A DNA stretch of 64,000 nt from NCBI RefSeq assembly GCF_900116005.1, contig NZ_FOYI01000004.1:225402-289401 (forward strand), given 5' to 3'. Shown here one piece after another: positions 1 through 7,267 of this stretch. The notes beneath the pieces were generated by a model that saw only the letters and a list, made by a program, of their open reading frames with translations, was not told the DNA's origin and made no database searches. This DNA comes from Poseidonocella sedimentorum (GTDB taxonomy: Bacteria; Pseudomonadota; Alphaproteobacteria; Rhodobacterales; Rhodobacteraceae). Made by a program: the position numbers and the translations under genes. Within the stretch, counting starts at the first letter, position 1, and each line of letters starts with the position of its first letter.

Positions 1-33
1 ACCCCGGTCCTGGGCAGCCAGCTTCGTGGCATC

Positions 34-1350
34 ATGGTCAAGAACATGAAGCACAAGCCCCAAGGCCTCTCGGCCTTTCGCGATTTGCGCAACAACCTGA
101 TGGTCCCGGGCCGGAACGCCACCGATGTCCCGATCACGACCGGGGCCGCTCATCCGATCGATCAGGGGGGGCAAGCGTCGATGGCGATCTGGGTGGTGCC
201 GCAGGATCCCGCGGACGCGCCTGCCTATGCCTTTGCCACTGATAAGGTCATCCCGGCGAAGCCGTACCCGACGGTGAACGCGGTCGAGAATCAGGAGATC
301 GAAGCAAATCTTGATGTGCAGCTCGGGGCCTCGACAATTGGCGAGATCGAACAGCAGCGGGCGAACGAACGCGGAAGCGAGGAGCGCAGGGGCGGCAGCC
401 AGACCAACAGCCATGAGGACCGCCAGGATCAGGGCACGCGCCAGCGCGTGGAAGACCGGCGCGACACCACGGACACGGACACCAGCTCGATCGAGCTGAG
501 CAATGATGTCTCGACCGAAAGCATGCGGGCGGTGGAGCTTGAGGAAAGCTGGAACCGCAGCGTGCAGCAATCCCATCAGGACCTCGTCACGATGGAGACG
601 GGCATGGCCCAATCGACCACCGACACCACCTCGACCGAGCTGGAAATCGGCGCGTCGCTCTCCGCCGAGGCGATGACAGCGCTGCGCGCCACGCTGGGGA
701 TCACCGGCTCCGGGTCGGTCGGGCTGGAGGACATCGGCTCGGGGCTTATCGGGACGGTGCTTGCTAAGTTGCCTGCGGCGCCTGCGCGGGTGCTGGGCGG
801 GCTCTTGAGCCTGGTGGACGGGGTAAGCGCGGGGCTTGAAATCGGGCTCAGCGGTGATGTCGGGAGCGAAGGGCAGCTCACCGTCGGTGGGACGCTGAAC
901 GGTCGGGCCGCGCGGCTCTGGAGCGAGGCCCGCACCCGAAGTTTCAACATCGGCCGATCCTCCACCACGAGCGATGAGACCGTCGAGCAAGAGGGCACCG
1001 GCGGCGCGGAACGGCGGTCACAGGAGGAGCGCGAGGGCAGCACACGGGGGGCGCGCGCGGTCCATGAACGCGCGCGGCAATCCTCCCTCGGGCGCTCGGT
1101 CGAGAGCGAAGCGAGCCAGAGTTCCGGGTCGACCGACACGATCAGCGAGACCCAGTCGTTTGAGGACATGCACCGCCGCTCCTCGTCCAGCAGCGTCACC
1201 CTGCGGCGCAACCTGCTGGTGCCCAAAGTGGACTCCGCAAACCTCAGCTTCCGCGTTGTCCGCAACCCCTATGGCGAGGTTGATCCAGTGGGCGTCGCGC
1301 CCGAGCAAGAGCGCGGATCGCAGGGCGCGCAACAGGCGGAGGACGGGTGA
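34..1350 (+). CDS. Unknown low-complexity protein heading the visible part of the injection-system operon; start may lie upstream
   Basis: I do not recognise this protein. The frame is open to the left edge (no stop in bases 1-33) and the ATG used has no clear ribosome-binding site, so the true start may lie outside the window. Of the 438 residues, about 100-205 and 300-385 are hydrophilic, rich in Gln, Glu, Arg, Ser and Thr, and probably disordered. Residues 206-295 are Gly/Ala/Leu-rich with hydrophobic patches. The short motifs LRNNLMVP (residue 18) and LRRNLLVP (residue 390) mirror each other near the two ends. It overlaps the next gene by one base, so it is co-expressed with baseplate genes. 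A structural accessory or a cargo role are both possible; neither is shown by the sequence. Confidence 0.7.
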   Translation: MVKNMKHKPQGLSAFRDLRNNLMVPGRNATDVPITTGAAHPIDQGGQASMAIWVVPQDPADAPAYAFATDKVIPAKPYPTVNAVENQEIEANLDVQLGASTIGEIEQQRANERGSEERRGGSQTNSHEDRQDQGTRQRVEDRRDTTDTDTSSIELSNDVSTESMRAVELEESWNRSVQQSHQDLVTMETGMAQSTTDTTSTELEIGASLSAEAMTALRATLGITGSGSVGLEDIGSGLIGTVLAKLPAAPARVLGGLLSLVDGVSAGLEIGLSGDVGSEGQLTVGGTLNGRAARLWSEARTRSFNIGRSSTTSDETVEQEGTGGAERRSQEEREGSTRGARAVHERARQSSLGRSVESEASQSSGSTDTISETQSFEDMHRRSSSSSVTLRRNLLVPKVDSANLSFRVVRNPYGEVDPVGVAPEQERGSQGAQQAEDG

Positions 1351-1994
1351 TGACCAGCATGCAGCCGAAGTTTCTCAAGGGCGGGTTCGTGGTGCTGGAC
1401 CCGGTCACCGGGGCCGTACGCCACAGCCTGCCGTTGCAGGTCAATCCCGACCGGCTCAGCCGGAGTTTCCAGATCAATTCCGGCGGTGACGGGCCGAACC
1501 GGGCCGCGCCTTTGCGCCTTACTGGACCCGCGACCGAGACCATCACCGTGGAGGTTCGGCTCGATGCGGCGGACGGGCTGGATGCGGGGGATGAGCTAAC
1601 CGGGCGTGAGGGCGTCCGGCCCCGGATCGCGCTGTTGCAGTCGCTCATTTCCCCGACCGCGCAGCAGATCACCGACAACGAGGCGCTGCAGCAATCCGGC
1701 GCGCTGGAGATCCTGCCGATGATCCAGCCGCTCACGCTCTTTGTCTGGGGGCCGGACCAGATCGCGCCGGTGCGGATCCAGTCCATGAGCGTCGCGGAAA
1801 GCCTCCACAACACGCGCCTCTACCCGCTGCAGGCGAGCGTCAACCTCTCGCTGCGGGTGCTGACCGTGGACGACCTCGGCGCCTCCAGCCGGGGCGGCGC
1901 GCTCTACCTCAGCTACCTGCGCGCGGTCGAGGCGAGTGCGGCGAAACTGCCCGCGGGCGCGGCGAGCGCGATGGGCGTGGAGGGCGCGCTATGA
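1350..1994 (+). CDS. eCIS tube-connector protein (Afp7 N-terminal-like, CIS_tube type)
   Basis: About 214 residues resembling the N-terminal domain of Afp7-type proteins, which join the inner tube to the spike hub in contractile injection systems. Typical features are the opening LVLNPDRL-like element (here LQVNPDRLSRSF), the long LRLTGPATETITVEVRLDA strand pair, and a LFVWGPDQIAPVRIQSMSV segment. In Afp7 this domain is fused to a LysM domain; here the LysM part is the next, separate gene. The ATG at 1350 overlaps the preceding stop (TGATG) and has GGAGG seven bases upstream, so I prefer it to the GTG at 1347. The family call rests on recognised sequence pattern and operon position. Confidence 0.75.
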   Translation: MTSMQPKFLKGGFVVLDPVTGAVRHSLPLQVNPDRLSRSFQINSGGDGPNRAAPLRLTGPATETITVEVRLDAADGLDAGDELTGREGVRPRIALLQSLISPTAQQITDNEALQQSGALEILPMIQPLTLFVWGPDQIAPVRIQSMSVAESLHNTRLYPLQASVNLSLRVLTVDDLGASSRGGALYLSYLRAVEASAAKLPAGAASAMGVEGAL

Positions 1995-2350
1995 ACGATA
2001 TCGCCAAGCTCCTGACCCCGGTCGATGCCGGCACGGCCCCCTTCCCCGAGGACAGCCGCTACCACGGCGCGCCGCTCAAGACGGCAACGCTCGCGGATGG
2101 GCGCGAGGTGCGCTTCACCGGGCGGCGGTTCCTGCCGCAACCGGGGACGGTCGACATCCGCAGCATGACCAGGGTGCGCGGCGGCGACCGGCTCGACCTT
2201 CTGGCGGCGGAGCATTTCGGCACGCCGTCGCAGGGCTGGAAACTGCTCGACGCCAACCAGATCCGCGACGCCCGCACCGCGCTGGACGAGGTCGGCGCGC
2301 GGCTGGCGATCGGCGAGGCTCCGGCCTTCTCGCGGGACCGGTTCAAATGA
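1991..2350 (+). CDS. Small LysM-type baseplate/tail protein
   Basis: A 119-residue protein. Its second half (VDIRSMTRVRGGDRLDLLAAEHFG, then WKLLDANQIRDA) has the spacing of a LysM domain as seen in tail proteins of the gpX/Afp7 type, where it helps attach the hub to the tube. It starts in an ATGA overlap with the tube-connector gene and ends 10 bases before the hub gene. The pair therefore looks like a split Afp7. The LysM call is by pattern and is less secure than the structural context. Confidence 0.65.
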   Translation: MNDIAKLLTPVDAGTAPFPEDSRYHGAPLKTATLADGREVRFTGRRFLPQPGTVDIRSMTRVRGGDRLDLLAAEHFGTPSQGWKLLDANQIRDARTALDEVGARLAIGEAPAFSRDRFK

Positions 2351-2360
2351 GGGCTCAGCC

Positions 2361-3506
2361 ATGACATCGGGCGCCCATACCGGCGCGGAGCTGCGGCTCC
2401 ACATCGGCCCCGCCGTGCCGATTCCGGTGGGTGAGGATGTGATGAAGGCGCTCGTCTCGGCGAGCGTGACCAGCGCCACCGCCGAAGCGCCGGGCGTCTT
2501 CCAGCTGGTCTTCGAGATCGACCAGAACTCGCCGCTCATGACCGTCTTCATGCTCTCGGGCGGCGCGCCGATTCCGATGATCCGGGTTGTGATCTCGGCG
2601 CGGGTAAACGGCAGCGACAGCGTGCTCATGGACGGTGTCATGACCAACCACGAGGTCAGCCCCGGCCCCGCCCCGGGCAGCGCCCGCCTGACCGTCACCG
2701 GCGAGGACATGAGCCGCGTGCTCGACTACATCGCCTTCCGCGAGATGATCTACCCGGCCTCGCCGGATTTCGCCCGCGTCGGCCTCATCCTCGCCAAATA
2801 CGCCTTCCTCGGGATCATCCCCAAGGTCATTCCCTCGGTGCTGCTCGACGTGCCCCTGCCGACCTCGCGCATTCCGCACCAGCAGGGCAAGGACCTCGCC
2901 TATATCCGAAAGCTCGCCGATGACGTGGGCTATATCTTCCGCATGGAGCCGGGGCCGGAGGTGGGGATGTCCTTCGCCTATTGGGGCCCCGAGATCCCGA
3001 TGGGCGAGGTCCAACCGCCGCTCGATTTCGACATGGACGCGGCCAAGAACCTCACGAGCGCCTCGGGCGGGTTCAACACCCAGGACGCGACGCTGCCGAT
3101 CGTCGTCATCCTCAACCCCGAGACCAAGGTTCCGATCCCGATCCCGACCGTGGCCAACCCGCTGCTCAACCCGCCTCTGGGGGCGATCCCGCCGATCCCG
3201 CTCCAGATCACGCCGATCACGGATTCGGCCAAATACAACCCGGTGCAGGGCGCGCTCATCGGCATGGCCAAGGCCGCCCAGATCAACAAGGCGCCGATGA
3301 AGGTCTCGGGCCAGCTCGACGTGATCCGCTACGGCCGACTGCTCAAGCCCCACAAGCTCGTCAGCCTGCGCGGCTTTGGCGCGCCGTTCAACGGGCTGCA
3401 CTATGCCGCGATGGTGCGTACCGACTTCGCTCCCGGCAGTCTCACCCAGAATTTCGAGCTCACCCGCAACGGCGTCCTCTCCACAGTCGAAAAGGTACCT
3501 GCATGA
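2361..3506 (+). CDS. Spike hub protein, phage gpD / VgrG N-terminal-like
   Basis: A 381-residue protein of the phage late-control gpD / VgrG-hub family, which forms the trimeric hub between tube and spike. Supporting features are the early beta-rich segment with FQLVFEIDQNSPLM, the element LTVTGEDMSRVLDYI typical of gpD domains, and the QQGKDLAYIRKLADDVGYIFRME block that matches the second hub domain. It lacks the OB-fold and spike helix of full VgrG/Afp8; these are supplied by the next gene, which overlaps it by four bases. The two genes together equal one Afp8. Confidence 0.8.
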   Translation: MTSGAHTGAELRLHIGPAVPIPVGEDVMKALVSASVTSATAEAPGVFQLVFEIDQNSPLMTVFMLSGGAPIPMIRVVISARVNGSDSVLMDGVMTNHEVSPGPAPGSARLTVTGEDMSRVLDYIAFREMIYPASPDFARVGLILAKYAFLGIIPKVIPSVLLDVPLPTSRIPHQQGKDLAYIRKLADDVGYIFRMEPGPEVGMSFAYWGPEIPMGEVQPPLDFDMDAAKNLTSASGGFNTQDATLPIVVILNPETKVPIPIPTVANPLLNPPLGAIPPIPLQITPITDSAKYNPVQGALIGMAKAAQINKAPMKVSGQLDVIRYGRLLKPHKLVSLRGFGAPFNGLHYAAMVRTDFAPGSLTQNFELTRNGVLSTVEKVPA

Positions 3507-4018
3507 TGGAACGTTTCACCGGCATTTACAGCGGCACAGTCATGGGCACGCCCGACCCCGAACAGATCGGCCGGATTCAGGTGATCGTCCCCAATGTGAC
3601 CGGGCTCGGCGTCTCCACATGGGCCGCGCCCTGCTTTCCGATGGGCGGCATCAACCAGGGGTTCTTCACCGTGCCGCAACCGGGCACGGGGGTTTACGTG
3701 ATGTATCTCGATGGCGATCCGGACTACCCGGTCTGGATGGGCACCTTCCCCGGATCGGTCGCCGACAAGCCCGCGCTGGCCAATACCGTGCCGCCCGCGA
3801 TCTCGGCGGTGACGGTCCAGACGCTGGCCAAGAACGGGATCGTGGTGGCCGATGCGGGCGGGCCGATGGGCGTGGGCGGGATCACCCTCCAGAGCACCAC
3901 CGGCGCCACCATCGCAATCAACGACACCGGCATTTTCATCAACAACGGCAAGGGCGCCGCCATCACGCTCGTCGGCCCGACGGTCGACATCAACGCCGGC
4001 GCGCTCACGGTCATATAG
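3503..4018 (+). CDS. Spike protein, phage baseplate assembly protein gpV-like
   Basis: A 171-residue gpV-type spike protein. Residues 1-80 carry the OB-fold signature of VgrG/gpV proteins (GTPDPEQIGRIQVIVPNV, then WAAPCFPMGG and PQPGTGVYVMYLDGDPDYPVWMG). Residues 110-171 are short beta repeats (GGITLQSTTGATIAINDTGI and on), as in the trimeric beta-helix needle. The start overlaps the hub stop (ATGATG, 3503). A PAAR-like tip gene follows 14 bases later, completing the membrane-piercing assembly. It acts extracellularly at the particle tip. Confidence 0.85.
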   Translation: MMERFTGIYSGTVMGTPDPEQIGRIQVIVPNVTGLGVSTWAAPCFPMGGINQGFFTVPQPGTGVYVMYLDGDPDYPVWMGTFPGSVADKPALANTVPPAISAVTVQTLAKNGIVVADAGGPMGVGGITLQSTTGATIAINDTGIFINNGKGAAITLVGPTVDINAGALTVI

Positions 4019-4032
4019 GAGGAGGAGCCGAC

Positions 4033-4356
4033 ATGCCCGGACCCATGCTGCATATCGGCGCGACCGTGCTCTGCGCGCATGGCGGTCAGGCCCAGCCGAC
4101 CGTGCCCAATCCGCGCGTGCTGGTCTCGGGCCAGCCCACGGTGCTCCAGACCGCGCCCTGGGTTGTTGCCGGCTGCGCCATGCCGCCGCCCCCTGCGGGC
4201 AACGGGCCCTGCGTGACCGCGAGTTTCGTTACCGGTTCGCTCCGCGTGAGCTCGCTCGGCCAGCCCTTCGTTCTGATGGACAGCCAGTCCATCGCCGCGC
4301 CCACCGGCACGCCGCTCCTGCCCGCCGCCACGCAAACCCGGGTGATCGCCACATGA
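4033..4356 (+). CDS. PAAR-like spike tip protein
   Basis: A 107-residue protein that opens MPGPMLHIGATVLCAHGG and has the Gly/Pro-rich, Cys/His-containing layout of PAAR-like (DUF4280-type) tip proteins, which sharpen the spike and may bind a metal ion. Residues C14 and H16, and the later CAMPPPP segment, are candidate ligands. A very strong ribosome-binding site (GGAGGAGG) lies before the ATG. Its position between the spike and the gp25 wedge gene fits Afp10. Confidence 0.75.
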   Translation: MPGPMLHIGATVLCAHGGQAQPTVPNPRVLVSGQPTVLQTAPWVVAGCAMPPPPAGNGPCVTASFVTGSLRVSSLGQPFVLMDSQSIAAPTGTPLLPAATQTRVIAT

Positions 4357-4736
4357 CCGACGCCGCCTACTCCATCGCCTTCCCCTTCGGCTTTGCCGCC
4401 GATGGCACCACCGCCGAGGTGGGCCGCGCGGATCACGTGACCGACCTGCTGGAACAGCTGCTCTTCACGCGTCAGGGCGAGCGGCTCTTGCGCCCGGCGA
4501 TGGGCTGCGGCCTGCCGGACCTGCTCTTCGCCCCCGCCTCGCCCGAGACGGCGGAGGCCGCGCGGATGACGATCCAGGTCGCCGTGCTGGAGCATCTTGC
4601 GCGCGAAATCGAGCTCACCGGGCTCGACGTCCGGCCCGAGGGCAGCAGCCTGCGCATCGACATCGCCTACCGCATCCGCGCCACCGGCGACGCGGGCCAC
4701 GCGCGCTTTGACGCCGAGACCGGAGCGGACGGATGA
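4353..4736 (+). CDS. Baseplate wedge protein, gpW/gp25 family
   Basis: A 127-residue protein of the GPW/gp25 family, the wedge component that initiates sheath polymerisation on the baseplate (Afp9 and TssE relatives). The family pattern is clear: an early IAFPFGF segment, VTDLLEQLLFTRQGERLLRPAMGCGLPDLLF, then a helix and the strand ELTGLDVRPEG. The length is normal for the family. It overlaps both neighbours by four bases (ATGA junctions). Confidence 0.85.
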   Translation: MTDAAYSIAFPFGFAADGTTAEVGRADHVTDLLEQLLFTRQGERLLRPAMGCGLPDLLFAPASPETAEAARMTIQVAVLEHLAREIELTGLDVRPEGSSLRIDIAYRIRATGDAGHARFDAETGADG

Positions 4737-7267
4737 TGTATTTCTGCTGCGATGACCGCCGCCGCGAGGCGACGCGCCTCAGCCCGCTCAACGGGATCGA
4801 TTTCGTCGAGGTCATCGACATGAGCGCGCCGGTGGAGGCCGATCGACAGCGCTTTGTTCACATCCACTTGCTGAAGGACCCCGCCCCCGAGAGCTACGGG
4901 CCCGATGAGGTCGTCGTCGAGGGGCCCGCCGGGCCGCTCGATCTGGCGGGCGTGACCACCGGGCTCGGGGGCCAGACAAACATCGTCGTGGTCGAGCTGG
5001 TGAGCGCGGGCGATTTCGATCCGCATGTGATCCGCCTGCGCCGCGGGCTTCTGGACGAGCGCCCGCCGGTGGAGATCGACCCGCAGCTTGCCGCGGTGGC
5101 GTTCAGCTTCAAGGTCGAATGCCCGTCGGATTTCGACTGCCTGAGCCCCTGCGATTGCGGCCCCGAGCCGAAGCAGATGCCCGAAATCTCCTACCTCGCG
5201 CGCGACACCGACAGCTTCCGCGCCGCCATGCTCGACAGGTTGGCCACGCTCCAGCCGGACGTGCCCGCGCCGCACCCCGTGGACCAGAAGATGGCCGTCA
5301 TCGAGGCGCTCTCGGTCCTCGCCGACCGCGTCGCCTATGCTCAGGACGCAGGCCATTCGGAGGCCTATATCACCACATTGCAATCGCGCATCTCGGCGCG
5401 GCGGCTCGGCAAGCTGGTGGATTATGACCTTGATGAGGGGCAGACCGCGCGGCTCTTCGTTCACATCGAGGCGCGCGCGGATGCCGCCCCCGCCGGGCCG
5501 GGTTTCGAGCCCGTCATCCCGGTCGGCACCGCGCTCACAACGCGGCTTTCGGGCCAGCCGTTGCGCTTGCCTGCGGACCCGGAGATCCTCGCCCGCGCGC
5601 CCATCGTCTTCGAGGCATTGACCCCGCTCGAGGCGCTGTTTGCCGACCACAACGAGCTGCGGTTCTACACCTGGTCCGACCAGCGCTGCGCCCTGCCCGC
5701 CGGGGCGACCGCCGCGACGCTCGCGGGCCACCACCCCGATCTCGCCCCCGCCCTTTTCCTCGCCTTCGAAGAAGTCGTCGGCCCGCGCACCGGCAACCCC
5801 GCCGACCGCGACCGCGCCAACCGCCCGGTCGTCCGGCTCAGCGAGGTCCGCGCCTTCGAGAGCCCCGGCGTGCCGCTGACCGACCCGGTCACCGGCGATG
5901 AGATCACCGAGATTGAATGGATGGCGGACGATGCGCTCGCCCGCCCGCTCTGCCTCTCGGCCGAAACGGATGCGCGGTTCGGCAGCCGTTTCCTGCCCCA
6001 TGTCTCGGTTGCGCGCGGCAATGTTTTTCTCGCGGACCACGGGCGCACCGTGGCGGACGAGGACCTCGGCACAGTGCCCGCCCCGACGCGCAGCTGGGCC
6101 CCCGGGCGCGGCCCCCGGGCGCTCGCCGAGGCCGCGACGCGCGATTGCACCGAGACGCTCTGCGCCCCCGAGGAGGCCGAGCGGATCACGCCGCGCTTCG
6201 CCCCCGTGCTCGCCGAGATCCCGCTCAGCTTCGCCGCCCCGCTCGATCCGGGCGCCGGCGCCACGGCCCTGCTCGCCGCCCCCGGCGCGCCGCAGCCTGC
6301 GCTCACGCTGGAGGCCACGTCCGGCGGCGCGACCCGGCCCTACACCGCCCGGCGCGACCTTCTGGGCAGCGACGCCACCGCGCGCGACGTGGTCCCCGAG
6401 GTCGAGACAAACGGCCGCGCGACCCTGCGCTTTGGCGATGACGTGAACGGGATGCGGCCCAACGCCGGGACCGCGTTCACCGCGCGCTACCGCGTCGGGC
6501 TCGGGCCGCGCGGCAATATCGGCGCCGATCAGCTCGCTCATATCCGCAGCGATGTCGCCGAGATCGCCGCCTTGCGCAACATGACGCCGGGCACCGGCGG
6601 GCGGATGCCGGAAAGCGTCGCCGAGATGAAACGCCGCGCGCCCTTCGCCTTCCGCCGGCAGGACCGCGCCGTCACCCGCGCCGACCATGACGACATGGCC
6701 CGCCGCTTCACCCCGCCCGAAGGCCCGATTCAGGGCAGCGTCACCGACATCATGCACACCGGTTCCTGGCTCACCTCGCTCATGACCGTGGATCGCCGCG
6801 GGGGCCGCCCGGTCACGCCGGAGTTCGAGACGGACCTGCGCGCCCACATGGAGCGCTACCGCATGGCGGGGCGCGATCTGGAGGTCGAGGGGCCGATCGA
6901 CGTGGGGCTTGAGATCGACATGACGGTCTGCGTCTGCGGCGACTACCTGCGCGGGCAGGTCAAGGCCGCGGTGCTCGCGCGCTTTTCCAACCGCACCCTC
7001 CCCGACGGCACACTCGGCGCCTTTCACCCCGACCGGATGCGCTTCGGCGAGACGGTCTACCTCTCGCCGCTCATCGCGCTGGCGCAATCGGTCGAGGGGG
7101 TGCGCGCCGTCTCGGTCACGCGCTTCCGGCGGATGGGAGACGCGGGCAGCTCGGGGCTCGAGGCCCGCAAGCTGGAGCTCGGCCGGCGCGAAATCGCGCG
7201 GCTCGACAATGACCCAAGCCGCCCCGGCAACGGCGTCTTGCGGTTTGAGATGACGGGAGGACGTTGA
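4733..7267 (+). CDS. Baseplate assembly protein, J-like (putative TIGR02243 / Afp11 type)
   Basis: An 844-residue wedge protein. It carries the motif CPSDFDCLSPCDC near residue 125, a Cys cluster I associate with the putative baseplate assembly family found in eCIS and Streptomyces particles. Its C-terminal half has the baseplate-J pattern (YRVGLGPRGNIGADQL, FRRQDRAVTRADHDDMAR). It would form the wedge around the hub, like T4 gp6. Translation starts in an ATGATG overlap with the gp25 gene. The function of the Cys cluster is not known to me; a metal site or disulfides are possible. Confidence 0.8.
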   Translation: MMYFCCDDRRREATRLSPLNGIDFVEVIDMSAPVEADRQRFVHIHLLKDPAPESYGPDEVVVEGPAGPLDLAGVTTGLGGQTNIVVVELVSAGDFDPHVIRLRRGLLDERPPVEIDPQLAAVAFSFKVECPSDFDCLSPCDCGPEPKQMPEISYLARDTDSFRAAMLDRLATLQPDVPAPHPVDQKMAVIEALSVLADRVAYAQDAGHSEAYITTLQSRISARRLGKLVDYDLDEGQTARLFVHIEARADAAPAGPGFEPVIPVGTALTTRLSGQPLRLPADPEILARAPIVFEALTPLEALFADHNELRFYTWSDQRCALPAGATAATLAGHHPDLAPALFLAFEEVVGPRTGNPADRDRANRPVVRLSEVRAFESPGVPLTDPVTGDEITEIEWMADDALARPLCLSAETDARFGSRFLPHVSVARGNVFLADHGRTVADEDLGTVPAPTRSWAPGRGPRALAEAATRDCTETLCAPEEAERITPRFAPVLAEIPLSFAAPLDPGAGATALLAAPGAPQPALTLEATSGGATRPYTARRDLLGSDATARDVVPEVETNGRATLRFGDDVNGMRPNAGTAFTARYRVGLGPRGNIGADQLAHIRSDVAEIAALRNMTPGTGGRMPESVAEMKRRAPFAFRRQDRAVTRADHDDMARRFTPPEGPIQGSVTDIMHTGSWLTSLMTVDRRGGRPVTPEFETDLRAHMERYRMAGRDLEVEGPIDVGLEIDMTVCVCGDYLRGQVKAAVLARFSNRTLPDGTLGAFHPDRMRFGETVYLSPLIALAQSVEGVRAVSVTRFRRMGDAGSSGLEARKLELGRREIARLDNDPSRPGNGVLRFEMTGGR

